Assembly: GCA_003516285.1 (NCBI GenBank)
Contig: DPCK01000134.1
Location: 8,444-20,721, forward strand
Reading direction: 5' to 3'
From: Lutibacter sp.
Lineage (GTDB): Bacteria; Bacteroidota; Bacteroidia; Flavobacteriales; Flavobacteriaceae
Length of the DNA stretch: 12,278 bases
Under the pieces are notes generated by a model that had not been told where the DNA came from, searched no databases, and saw only the letters and a program-made list of their open reading frames with translations. Both the position numbers and the translations under genes were made by a program. Of this stretch, positions 5,202-12,278 are shown piece by piece. Position 1 is the stretch's first letter; the number at the start of each line of letters is the position of its first letter.

Positions 5202-8096
5202 TTATTTAAGTATAATATTCAATCTTGCAAAAAGAAATCGTCCTCCAATTCCAAATTGTTGCGCCCTTCTTGACCAGTCAAATCTGCCTGCACTTCTGTT
5301 ATTTTGATCACCGGTTACATCAGGTTGCAAATCTTGTGCAGCTCGGTCTGGATAAATATCAAATAAGTTATTTGCCCCAACAGTAACAGTTGTGCTTCCA
5401 GAAACTTTATAGCCAAAAGATAAATCTGTGACTAATTTTGACCCAAAAACTTGTTGATTGGCAACTGTTGTGGTAGCTTCGGTAACTTCTCCAAACCAAA
5501 CATTTCTTAAAAACACATTAAATTTATCGGTGGTTAAACTGTTAGATAAATTTATCTTGGTTCTTGGCACTGATTCTTCCAAATAAACCCTGCTGTCTTC
5601 AGGGAAATAGGTACCAACCAATCCCGCATTTTCCAATACTTGAGAAGCTTTAATGTCTCCAACTTTTATGGTTTTAGAAAAAGTACCTGACAAATCAGAT
5701 TTTAATTTGGCATTGTTGCCTATAAGGGCATCGTGGGTAATAACGACATCAATTCCTTTTGATTCCGTATCAATGGCATTTGCGAAAAATGAAGCAGCAG
5801 AGGCATTTGCCTGTGAAAGCAAATTGTCTAATTCTGTTCCGGTTCCAGGGCCTTTAAACTGACCGGTATAAACTACCCGGTCATCAATGGCCACAAAATA
5901 GCCGTCAACGGTAAATGTTAAATGCATTTCAGGTAATTTAGAGGTAAAACCTACACTGACACTTCTGGATTTTTCCTCTTTTAATTGAGGGATTCCTAAC
6001 AATTGCGCAGCCCTGCTGTCGTTGGCAAAAGTTCCCACTTCTTGTGGGTTTCCAAGGTTATCAAAAATTGTAGAGGTAGAATTAAAGTTCAATTGGTGCA
6101 ATGATGGAGCTCTAAACCCAGTGTTAAAAGCTGCTCTTATATTGGTATTTTCTCCAGCTTTTATTCTGGCGGCCACTTTGAAATTTAAGGTGGATCCAAA
6201 ATCCGAATAATCTTCATATCGAGTTGCAAAACTCGCTAAAAAGTTCTCAGATAAATCAGCTTCTACATCAAAATAACCTGCAACACTATTTCTTCCACGA
6301 GACAATTCATTTGCAGGACTAAAGCCTGGAAATACTTGTGAACCTCCAGGTCTTGAATTTCCGAAGAAGTCTTTTGCCGGAATTTGGGTAGCCAATGTAA
6401 TTACTTGCCCCTCAGCTGTGAATTGAGCATAAGAACCCAGTTCCCCAGCAACAATATCGTAATTTTCCAATCGATATTCTGCACCGAAAGCAATATTTAA
6501 TCCAGCCATAGTATCTTCAAAAAATTGACTGATGTCTAAATTTGTGGTGTTTTGAGCAAATGAAAATCCGCCTGCATCAAAAAGTGTTGGAGAAGCTTTT
6601 TGCATTGATGCATTAAATGTGTTTCCAATTGTATACATAAAAGCATTTTTTCCCCAAGTATTGCTGAAATCTACCTCCCAGTCGGAAATTTTCCCTTTGA
6701 TTCCGACAGAAAAAGACTTATCCTTAATATGTGAATTGATTTCAGGTAAAAAACCATTCATATAAGCGGGTGTATAAGTTCTGCTTTCATTAGGTTGTCT
6801 GTAAAATCCAGCAGAATTTCCTGTTCTGGAACTCATTCCTGCAACTGCATACAATTCAGTGCCAGTGTCATTTAACGGAAGCGAAAAATTCGCAAAGAAT
6901 CGTCCACCACGTAATGCGGATTGGCCAACTCTCATATTAAAATCACTTCTTTCCAATCCACGTGCAGCCAATTCAGCAGTGGTATTGTCAGCTCCTAAAA
7001 TAGTTCTCAACTGAGCTTTTGTGGCATTTGGATCTAAATTAAATCCGGCCGCATTTCCATATTGAATAACATCAGAAACATTATCATCCAATAATTTGGA
7101 TAAATCATAACCTGCATTATTGGCAAATCTTTCAACAGTATTATATTTATTAAATACATTTCCTTCCCATTCTTTCATCCTGCTGTAATCTTCTCTAACA
7201 TCAAAATCTCCCGTAAAGTTGATAAATCCGCCTTTATCGCCTAATTGTAAGCCATAGTTGGCGCTTACATTGGTTGTTTGCCCGTCAACACCACCCGTTT
7301 GGTCGTTGGCGTTTTCTGAGAAATTTGCCCCTGTTGTAACATTCAGGTTAAGTTCATTGGTGCTTCTTTTTAGCACAATGTTAATAACGCCTGCAATGGC
7401 ATCAGAGCCATATTGTGCTGCGGCACCATCTCTTAAAACTTCTATGCGTTCAATAGAAGCAGCAGGAATTGCATTTAAATCGGTACCAACACTACCGCGT
7501 CCAAAAGTACCATTCACATTTACCAATGAAGAATTGTGTCTTCTTTTTCCATTGATTAAAACCAAGACCTGATCTGGTCCCAAACCTCTTAAAGAAGCAG
7601 GATCTATATGGTCAGTTCCATCAGCAATTGTTTGTGTGTTTGATGTAAATGAAGGCGCCACATAGTTTAATATCTGGTTTAAGTTTACTTGTGGACCAGC
7701 TGTAATTAGTTCCGCCACATCAATAACATCAACAGGAACGGCAGTATCAACAGAGGTTCTGTTCGGATTTCTTGACCCAACAACCACCACTTCTTTTAAG
7801 GCAACTCCTGAAATCAAGACCACATTAAATATTTTAGTGCCGTCCATTTGCAATTTCTTTTCATTGTACCCTACATAAGAAAAAATAAGATTTTCGCTAC
7901 TTTGCACCATTATGGCAAAATCACCGTTAAAATCGGTTGTTGTACCTCTTGAGGTACCTTCAATAGTTACAGAAACACCAGGTAACGGCTGGTTATCTGA
8001 GTCAGTTACTTTTCCTGTAACTTGATACGATTGTGCATAAATTGCCATCGTAAAAAGGGAAAAAATCCCTAAGATTAATTGTTTTTTTGAATTCAT
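5202..8096 (-). CDS. TonB-dependent outer-membrane receptor with N-terminal carboxypeptidase-regulatory-like domain
   Basis: A 964-aa outer-membrane active transporter driven by TonB-ExbBD; substrate unknown. Signal peptide: MNSKK, a hydrophobic core and AIYAQ, with cleavage probably around residue 21. Residues about 25-95 form a CarboxypepD_reg-like beta domain (VTGKVTDSDNQPLPGVSV at 26-43, SYVGYNEKKL at 73-82), common in Bacteroidota receptors. A TonB-box-like EVVVVGSR (102-109) precedes the plug domain (about 115-244), which contains LRGLGPDQVLVLINGKRRH (169-187) and the typical RIEVLRDGAAAQYGSDAIAG (217-236). The rest is the 22-strand barrel, including FNTGFRAPSLHQLNF and, near the end, VGANNLFDIYPDR. 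The last residues are NIILK rather than the usual terminal aromatic. No SusD partner is adjacent and the SusC hallmarks are absent, so a siderophore, cofactor, peptide or small-glycan substrate is equally possible. It converges on GH31 across a shared terminator. Confidence 0.92.
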   Translation of the reverse strand: MNSKKQLILGIFSLFTMAIYAQSYQVTGKVTDSDNQPLPGVSVTIEGTSRGTTTDFNGDFAIMVQSSENLIFSYVGYNEKKLQMDGTKIFNVVLISGVALKEVVVVGSRNPNRTSVDTAVPVDVIDVAELITAGPQVNLNQILNYVAPSFTSNTQTIADGTDHIDPASLRGLGPDQVLVLINGKRRHNSSLVNVNGTFGRGSVGTDLNAIPAASIERIEVLRDGAAAQYGSDAIAGVINIVLKRSTNELNLNVTTGANFSENANDQTGGVDGQTTNVSANYGLQLGDKGGFINFTGDFDVREDYSRMKEWEGNVFNKYNTVERFANNAGYDLSKLLDDNVSDVIQYGNAAGFNLDPNATKAQLRTILGADNTTAELAARGLERSDFNMRVGQSALRGGRFFANFSLPLNDTGTELYAVAGMSSRTGNSAGFYRQPNESRTYTPAYMNGFLPEINSHIKDKSFSVGIKGKISDWEVDFSNTWGKNAFMYTIGNTFNASMQKASPTLFDAGGFSFAQNTTNLDISQFFEDTMAGLNIAFGAEYRLENYDIVAGELGSYAQFTAEGQVITLATQIPAKDFFGNSRPGGSQVFPGFSPANELSRGRNSVAGYFDVEADLSENFLASFATRYEDYSDFGSTLNFKVAARIKAGENTNIRAAFNTGFRAPSLHQLNFNSTSTIFDNLGNPQEVGTFANDSRAAQLLGIPQLKEEKSRSVSVGFTSKLPEMHLTFTVDGYFVAIDDRVVYTGQFKGPGTGTELDNLLSQANASAASFFANAIDTESKGIDVVITHDALIGNNAKLKSDLSGTFSKTIKVGDIKASQVLENAGLVGTYFPEDSRVYLEESVPRTKINLSNSLTTDKFNVFLRNVWFGEVTEATTTVANQQVFGSKLVTDLSFGYKVSGSTTVTVGANNLFDIYPDRAAQDLQPDVTGDQNNRSAGRFDWSRRAQQFGIGGRFLFARLNIILK

Positions 8097-8379
8097 GTTT
8101 TTGTGTTTATGTTAATTAATGTGAGCAATATATAAATAAAATTTAACTTTTAATTAACTAATATGAAACAAATGATACTAAATAAAAAAAAAGTAATGGA
8201 TTTCGCAATATAATTTTAAAACCGATAAGCTTAATAATAATTTTTTTAATGTATAGCCGTACTTATAAAATTCTTCTCAAATTAATTTAAAAATTGAAAT
8301 CCTTTATGAGCGGTTTATTTTTGCGCAATTATGTATATTTGATTTGTTAAAATTAAAAAGAAATCAAAATAGACACAAT
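8097..8379. other. Divergent intergenic region between the TonB-dependent receptor and fabG
   Basis: This 283-bp AT-rich stretch carries the start signals of both flanking genes. The fabG promoter element at 8334-8341 is clear. The receptor has only an imperfect candidate on the minus strand (ATCATTTG, complement of 8169-8176), which would give a leader of about 65 nt. I see no Fur-box-like palindrome, riboswitch-like conserved element or small gene. Confidence 0.5.
8334..8341 (+). promoter_or_regulatory. -7 promoter element (TATATTTG) for fabG
   Basis: An exact TAnnTTTG match, 38 nt before the ATG at 8380. It shows that the upstream in-frame TTG at 8344 cannot be the start codon, because transcription would begin after it, near 8348. 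The same octamer in the same immediate context (GTATATTTGA) recurs before the SPFH gene. Confidence 0.6.
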
Positions 8380-9120
8380 ATGAAACTTTTAGAAAACAAA
8401 ACTGCTTTAATTACGGGAGCCACCAGAGGAATAGGAAAAGGAATAGCCCAAACTTTCGCAAAACAAGGAGCAAATGTTGCTTTTACCTTTAGTTCTTCAC
8501 TTGAAGTGGCCAAAGAATTGGAAAAGGAATTGATGACTTATGGCATAAAAGCAAAAGGATACCAGTCAAATGCCGCAAATTATGAAGCTGCACAAGAATT
8601 GGCTGCAGATGTGTTAAAAGAATTTGGAACCATTGATATTTTGGTAAACAATGCAGGAATTACCAAAGACAATTTGTTGATGCGAATTTCTGAAGAGGAT
8701 TTTGACACGGTGATTGAAGTGAATTTAAAATCGGTTTTCAATTTAACAAAGGCAGTAATTCGGCCAATGATGAAGCAACGTTCAGGTTCCATTATCAATA
8801 TGAGTTCGGTGGTTGGGTTAAAAGGGAACGCCGGACAAGCAAATTATGCGGCTTCTAAAGCTGGAATTATAGGTTTTTCTAAATCTGTGGCCTTGGAACT
8901 GGGCTCAAGAAATATTAGAAGCAACGTGATTGCACCGGGTTTTATTGAAACTGAAATGACCGCCAATTTACCTGAAGAAACAGTGAAACTATGGAGAGAC
9001 GCTATTCCGTTAAAACGTGGCGGAACGCCTGAAGACATTGCAAATGCCTGTGTGTTTTTAGCTTCGGAGATGAGTTCTTATATTACCGGACAAACATTGA
9101 GCGTTGATGGGGGAATGTAA
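8380..9120 (+). CDS. fabG: 3-oxoacyl-[acyl-carrier-protein] reductase, short-chain dehydrogenase family
   Basis: A 246-aa cytoplasmic enzyme that uses NADPH to reduce 3-oxoacyl-ACP to 3-hydroxyacyl-ACP in fatty acid elongation. It begins MKLLENKTALITGATRGIG with the Rossmann TGxxxGIG (12-19). NNAG is at 90-93, and the catalytic tetrad is Asn115, Ser143, Tyr156 and Lys160 (YAASK), with the same spacing as E. coli FabG (110, 138, 151, 155). PGFIETEMT (186-194) and the C-terminal GQTLSVDGGM (237-246) are characteristic of FabG among short-chain dehydrogenases, and the length fits. An in-frame TTG at 8344 would add 12 residues but lies at the predicted transcription start, so the ATG at 8380 is preferred. 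No acpP, fabD or fabF is next to it, as is common in Bacteroidota. The VWA-type gene follows after 89 nt without a convincing terminator, so read-through is possible. Confidence 0.92.
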   Translation: MKLLENKTALITGATRGIGKGIAQTFAKQGANVAFTFSSSLEVAKELEKELMTYGIKAKGYQSNAANYEAAQELAADVLKEFGTIDILVNNAGITKDNLLMRISEEDFDTVIEVNLKSVFNLTKAVIRPMMKQRSGSIINMSSVVGLKGNAGQANYAASKAGIIGFSKSVALELGSRNIRSNVIAPGFIETEMTANLPEETVKLWRDAIPLKRGGTPEDIANACVFLASEMSSYITGQTLSVDGGM

Positions 9121-9209
9121 AGCTCCCTGACCACAGAAGTGGGAATTTTGAAAGTGTAATTCGGACAAAATCTACCGGATCTTGATAATTAAAGACTACT
9201 TGACTTTAA

Positions 9210-11237
9210 ATGGAAACTGAAAAATTATTATTGATAATTTTAGCGGTATTTGTAGCGCTGTTTATAGCTGTTTTTCAATATCTATGGAAAAACATAGCGC
9301 GAAGCCAATTAGATTATTGGCTTTCCTTTTTTAGATTTTTGACTATTTTTTTGATTTTATTGTTATTGATAAATCCTTCATTTGAAAAGAACAATATTGA
9401 AATTATAAAACCAAATTTATTGGTTGCGGTTGATAATTCGAAATCCATTAAATACAATTCACAAAACGAAACTGTTCAAAATTTAGTAGAAAAAATCAAA
9501 ACAGATTCGGAATTAAACAACAAATACAACATCAGTTTTTATGGTTTTGGAACAGGTTTATATCCATTAAATGAATTAAATTTTGAGGAAAGCCAAACCA
9601 ACTTAGCATTGCCTTTTCATGAATTTTCAAAATTGCATAAAACAGGCACAAATCCGGTTATTTTAATTTCAGACGGAAACCAAACCATTGGAAACAGTGT
9701 TGAATTTGCAAATTATAAAAGTCCGGTTTTTCCTTTTATCGTTGGCGACACCACTGTTTTTGAAGATATTTACATCAGCCAGTTAAATGTAAATCCTTTC
9801 GCTTTTATAAACAATCAACTTCCGGTTGAGTTATTTATCAATTATACAGGAAATAAACCTGTTACAAAAAATCTCAACGTTTATCATAAAGGAACCAAAG
9901 TTTATTCCGAGCAATTTCAATTTTCAGCATCAGAAAATGTTAAAACTACCAATTTTTTTTTAACGGCTGCAGTCAAAGGAACACAATTTTATACAGCTAC
10001 TGTTGATCAGTTGGAAAATGAGAAAAACACCCAAAATAATACAAAAAATTTCAGCATCAACATTATTGAAGAAAAATCCAAAATTCTTATTTTAACTTCT
10101 ATCGTCCATCCCGATTTGGGTATGCTTAAAAAAGCCATTGAAAGCAATAAACAAAGAACGGTAACCATTTCTGCTGTTTCAAATTTAAAAGGTAAAATCA
10201 CTGATTATCAATTGGTTATTTTATACCAACCGACAACGCTTTTCAAAAATGTTTTTGCGGAAATTAATCAAAAGAAGCTGAATTATTTTGTGATTACGGG
10301 GCGAAGCACTGATTGGACTTTTTTAAACAGCGTTCAGGGAAGTTTTTCAAAAATAATAAGTTCAGAACTTGAAAATTTCCGTCCGATTTTCAATGTAAAT
10401 TATGCCGCTTTTTTAAGTGCCGATGTTGATTTTTCAAATTTTGCGCCCATTGAAGACCGTTTTGGGGAAATTGCCTTTTCTGTTCCGTACCAGTCCTTAT
10501 TATTTCAAAAAATAGGAAATATAGTAACAGACAAGCCTTTATTGGCAACTTTTGAAAACAGCAGCCAAAAATCCGCCGTTTTATTGGGGGAAAATTCCTG
10601 GCGCTGGCGAATGAACAGTTTTGTGGAAAATAAAACTTTTGAACGTTTTGACGGATTTTTGGCCGGTTTAATTCACTATTTAGTTTCAACGGATTCAAAA
10701 AGCAGGCTAAATATAACTGCGAATCCCATTTATTATGCGAATGAAACTATTCAAATTTCTGCAAGTTATGTGGATGAGAATTTCAATTTTGACAACAGAA
10801 GCAAACTTTGGATAACAGTTTCAAATGAAGCATCAAAATTCATCAAAAAAATTCCATTGGCGGTATTAAATAATAGGTTTGTGGTGGAACTTCCCACAAT
10901 TCCTTTTGGGGAATATACCTATTCTGTTTCAGTTGAAAATACAAACAACAGCGTCTCAGGCAGTTTTAAAATTTTGCCGTTTGAAATTGAAGCGCAATTT
11001 GCCAATGCCAATGACCAACTCTTAAAAAAAGTGGCAAATGAGACAGAAGGATTCACATTTTATAACAGTCAGGAGCAAAATTTAATTGATTATTTAATAA
11101 ATGATGAAAGGTTTAAAAGCATTCAAAAAAACACAATCTCAAAAACACCTTTAATTGATTGGAAATGGATTTTGGGAATGATTGTGTTGACATTAAGTTT
11201 AGAGTGGTTTATACGAAAATATTATGGTAGGATTTGA
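9210..11237 (+). CDS. VWA-type membrane protein with GATase1-like region, function unknown
   Basis: A 675-aa inner-membrane protein. Two N-terminal helices (about 4-24 and 37-55) are followed by a von Willebrand factor A-like domain starting at NLLVAVDNSKSI (69-80). DNSKS (75-79) fits the metal-ion-dependent adhesion site DxSxS, and LISDGNQ (152-158) supplies the later Asp, so the metal site looks intact. A linker with beta-sandwich-like sequence follows (about 185-283). Next is a region resembling a class I glutamine-amidotransferase-like fold (KILILTSIVHPDLGMLKKAI at 291-310; LVILYQPT at 335-342). No nucleophilic Cys is visible (the protein has none), so it is not an active amidotransferase. 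GENSWRWRMN (460-469) is a motif seen in such VWA/GATase-like proteins. A beta-rich segment (about 500-590) and one C-terminal helix (about 650-667) end the protein, placing the large middle part probably on the periplasmic side. It follows fabG by 89 nt. Its function is unknown. Confidence 0.75.
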   Translation: METEKLLLIILAVFVALFIAVFQYLWKNIARSQLDYWLSFFRFLTIFLILLLLINPSFEKNNIEIIKPNLLVAVDNSKSIKYNSQNETVQNLVEKIKTDSELNNKYNISFYGFGTGLYPLNELNFEESQTNLALPFHEFSKLHKTGTNPVILISDGNQTIGNSVEFANYKSPVFPFIVGDTTVFEDIYISQLNVNPFAFINNQLPVELFINYTGNKPVTKNLNVYHKGTKVYSEQFQFSASENVKTTNFFLTAAVKGTQFYTATVDQLENEKNTQNNTKNFSINIIEEKSKILILTSIVHPDLGMLKKAIESNKQRTVTISAVSNLKGKITDYQLVILYQPTTLFKNVFAEINQKKLNYFVITGRSTDWTFLNSVQGSFSKIISSELENFRPIFNVNYAAFLSADVDFSNFAPIEDRFGEIAFSVPYQSLLFQKIGNIVTDKPLLATFENSSQKSAVLLGENSWRWRMNSFVENKTFERFDGFLAGLIHYLVSTDSKSRLNITANPIYYANETIQISASYVDENFNFDNRSKLWITVSNEASKFIKKIPLAVLNNRFVVELPTIPFGEYTYSVSVENTNNSVSGSFKILPFEIEAQFANANDQLLKKVANETEGFTFYNSQEQNLIDYLINDERFKSIQKNTISKTPLIDWKWILGMIVLTLSLEWFIRKYYGRI

Positions 11238-11343
11238 GCTATTTTCCAAAATATAGATAAATAAACTCATTTATTAAAAATAATTAGTTGATATTCAGTA
11301 TTTTAAATTCTTAGGCAAATTTAGCCGTTTTAATTTTCTTTCG

Positions 11344-11351
11344 TATATTTG
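11344..11351 (+). promoter_or_regulatory. -7 promoter element (TATATTTG) for the SPFH gene
   Basis: An exact TAnnTTTG match, 31 nt before the ATG at 11383, giving a predicted leader of about 25 nt that is A-rich and without Shine-Dalgarno. It separates this gene from the VWA-type gene upstream. No clear -33 element is seen. Confidence 0.6.
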
Positions 11352-11382
11352 AACAATATACTAAACTCTAAAACAGAAAAAA

Positions 11383-12213
11383 ATGAGCAACGGACAATTA
11401 CAATTGCCAAAAACTTTAATGCCAATAATAATAGGTGTCATTATACTTGTTATTTTATTATCAAAATCAACAACAACAATAAATTCGGGTGAAGTAGGGG
11501 TATTGTATAAAACATTTGGTGGTGGAGTAGTTACCGATATGGCTCCTTTAGGTGAAGGATTTCATGTGGTGGCACCCTGGAACAAAGTATTTGTTTATAA
11601 TGTAAGACAGCAAGAATTATTGGAAAGAGAAATGTTGGTTTTATCGGCCAATGGTCTTGAAATTAAACTTGATGCTTCCGTTTTATATCAGCCAACAGCG
11701 GCTACAGTAGGATTTCTACATCAAACAAGGGGTCAGGATTATCTTTCAAGTGTTATAATTCCTGCCGTGCGTTCAGCAACAAGAAGCGTGGTAGGTCGTT
11801 ATACGCCTGAACAATTATATTCTACAAAAAGAGATGCCATTCAATCTGAAATTTTTGAAGAAACAAAAAAAATTGTGGAACCTCAATTTGTTCAATTAAA
11901 TGCTATTTTGGTAAGAGATGTAACTTTGCCATTGACAATTAAAACAGCGATTGAAAGTAAATTAAAGCAAGAACAGGAATCTTTAGAATATGAATTTAGA
12001 TTGATAACTGCATCTAAAGAGGCTGAAAAACAAATTATTGAAGCTAAAGGTAAGGCAGATGCCAACCGCATTTTAAGCGCTTCATTGAATGATCAAATTC
12101 TTCAGGATAAAGGGATTGAAGCAACTATTAAATTGTCGGAATCTCCTAATAGCAAAGTGATAGTTATTGGCGGCGGAAAAAGCGGTATGCCAATTATATT
12201 GGGAAATCAGTAA
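11383..12213 (+). CDS. SPFH/prohibitin-family membrane protein
   Basis: A 276-aa protein of the stomatin/prohibitin/flotillin/HflK-C superfamily, closest in pattern to prohibitin. These proteins form large membrane-anchored ring-like oligomers that organise membrane domains or control the FtsH protease. One N-terminal transmembrane helix (about 12-27) leads into the band-7 domain (about 32-200): NSGEVGVLYKTFGGGV (34-49), PLGEGFHVVAPWNKVF (55-70), and RSVVGRYTPEQLYSTKR (134-150), then VRDVTLPLTIKTAIESKL (177-194). A helical, probably coiled-coil stretch rich in Glu, Lys and Ala follows (about 190-235, with KEAEKQIIEAKGKADANRIL). The tail ends GGGKSGMPIILGNQ. Length is typical of prohibitins. 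It has its own promoter and terminator and no adjacent NfeD-like or protease gene, so its partner cannot be named here. Confidence 0.9.
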   Translation: MSNGQLQLPKTLMPIIIGVIILVILLSKSTTTINSGEVGVLYKTFGGGVVTDMAPLGEGFHVVAPWNKVFVYNVRQQELLEREMLVLSANGLEIKLDASVLYQPTAATVGFLHQTRGQDYLSSVIIPAVRSATRSVVGRYTPEQLYSTKRDAIQSEIFEETKKIVEPQFVQLNAILVRDVTLPLTIKTAIESKLKQEQESLEYEFRLITASKEAEKQIIEAKGKADANRILSASLNDQILQDKGIEATIKLSESPNSKVIVIGGGKSGMPIILGNQ

Positions 12214-12231
12214 TCACTAAATTAAATTTAT

Positions 12232-12260
12232 AAAAAACCAACTTTTAGTTGGTTTTTTTT
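12232..12260 (+). terminator. Rho-independent terminator of the SPFH gene
   Basis: AAAAAACCAAC (12232-12242), 5-nt loop TTTTA, then GTTGG followed by eight T (12248-12260). The full 11-bp stem with T-tract lies 18 nt after the stop codon. Confidence 0.88.
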
Positions 12261-12265
12261 ATTCT

Positions 12266-12272
12266 AGGAGGG
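12266..12272 (+). promoter_or_regulatory. Strong Shine-Dalgarno-like motif AGGAGGG at the right edge
   Basis: AGGAGGG sits 6 nt before the window ends, just after a terminator. None of the genes in the window has such a motif before its start. If an ATG lies just outside, this would be a full-strength ribosome-binding site, which is rare in Flavobacteriia. The downstream gene is not visible, so chance cannot be excluded. Confidence 0.25.
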
Positions 12273-12278
12273 TTTAAT

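Noticed and set aside
7258..7572. 104-codon open frame antisense to the TonB-dependent receptor
   Set aside because: It overlaps the conserved plug domain region, so its openness follows from the codon use of the real gene; no promoter or family match is visible.
8169..8176. Possible minus-strand -7 element for the TonB-dependent receptor (ATCATTTG on the complement)
   Set aside because: It has AT instead of TA at the start of the element and lacks a -33 box; the long leader it implies cannot be tested here.
9131..9142. Small hairpin CCAC-AGAA-GTGG after fabG as a terminator
   Set aside because: The stem is only 4 bp and the following T-run is short, so it is unlikely to end transcription before the VWA-type gene.
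11260..11275. AATAAA-CTCA-TTTATT hairpin after the VWA-type gene
   Set aside because: The 6-bp stem is all A-T and has no T-tract; such pairing is expected by chance in this AT-rich spacer.
1..12278. Search for a defence system, mobile element, CRISPR array or secondary-metabolite cluster
   Set aside because: No transposase, integrase, nuclease, direct-repeat array, terminal repeats or abrupt change in base composition was seen; the dispanin pair is not evidence of defence by itself.

Overview
The window is a nine-gene piece of a Bacteroidota chromosome, most likely class Flavobacteriia. The reasons are the AT-rich sequence, protein sequences of flavobacterial type (especially HisS and FolE), start codons without Shine-Dalgarno sequences, four intergenic matches to the Bacteroidota -7 promoter element TAnnTTTG, and a TonB-dependent receptor with an N-terminal carboxypeptidase-regulatory-like domain.

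Layout. Positions 1-1617 (+) hold the 3' part of hisS (histidyl-tRNA synthetase, cut by the window edge) and then folE (GTP cyclohydrolase I) behind its own promoter. A bidirectional hairpin ends folE and also a two-gene minus-strand unit (2340-1666) encoding two small membrane proteins: a CD225/dispanin-family protein and a DUF2752 protein. A 356-bp divergent region follows. It carries the promoter for a large cytoplasmic GH31 alpha-glucosidase (2697-5114, +). That gene converges on a TonB-dependent outer-membrane receptor (8096-5202, -), and the two share a second, perfectly paired terminator hairpin. A second divergent region leads rightward to fabG (3-oxoacyl-ACP reductase family, 8380-9120) and a VWA-type membrane protein with a GATase1-like central region (9210-11237). 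Last comes an SPFH/prohibitin-family protein (11383-12213) with its own promoter and terminator. The window ends just after a strong Shine-Dalgarno-like motif that may belong to the next gene.

The genes do not form one pathway. They look like ordinary chromosomal housekeeping and envelope genes in short transcription units. I see no insertion sequence, integrase, phage gene, CRISPR array, toxin-antitoxin pair, tRNA or rRNA. GH31 and the receptor lie next to each other but face each other with a terminator between them, so joint glycan use is only a possibility; there is no SusD, sugar regulator or second glycosidase. The parts least explained by known biology are the dispanin/DUF2752 pair and the VWA membrane protein.
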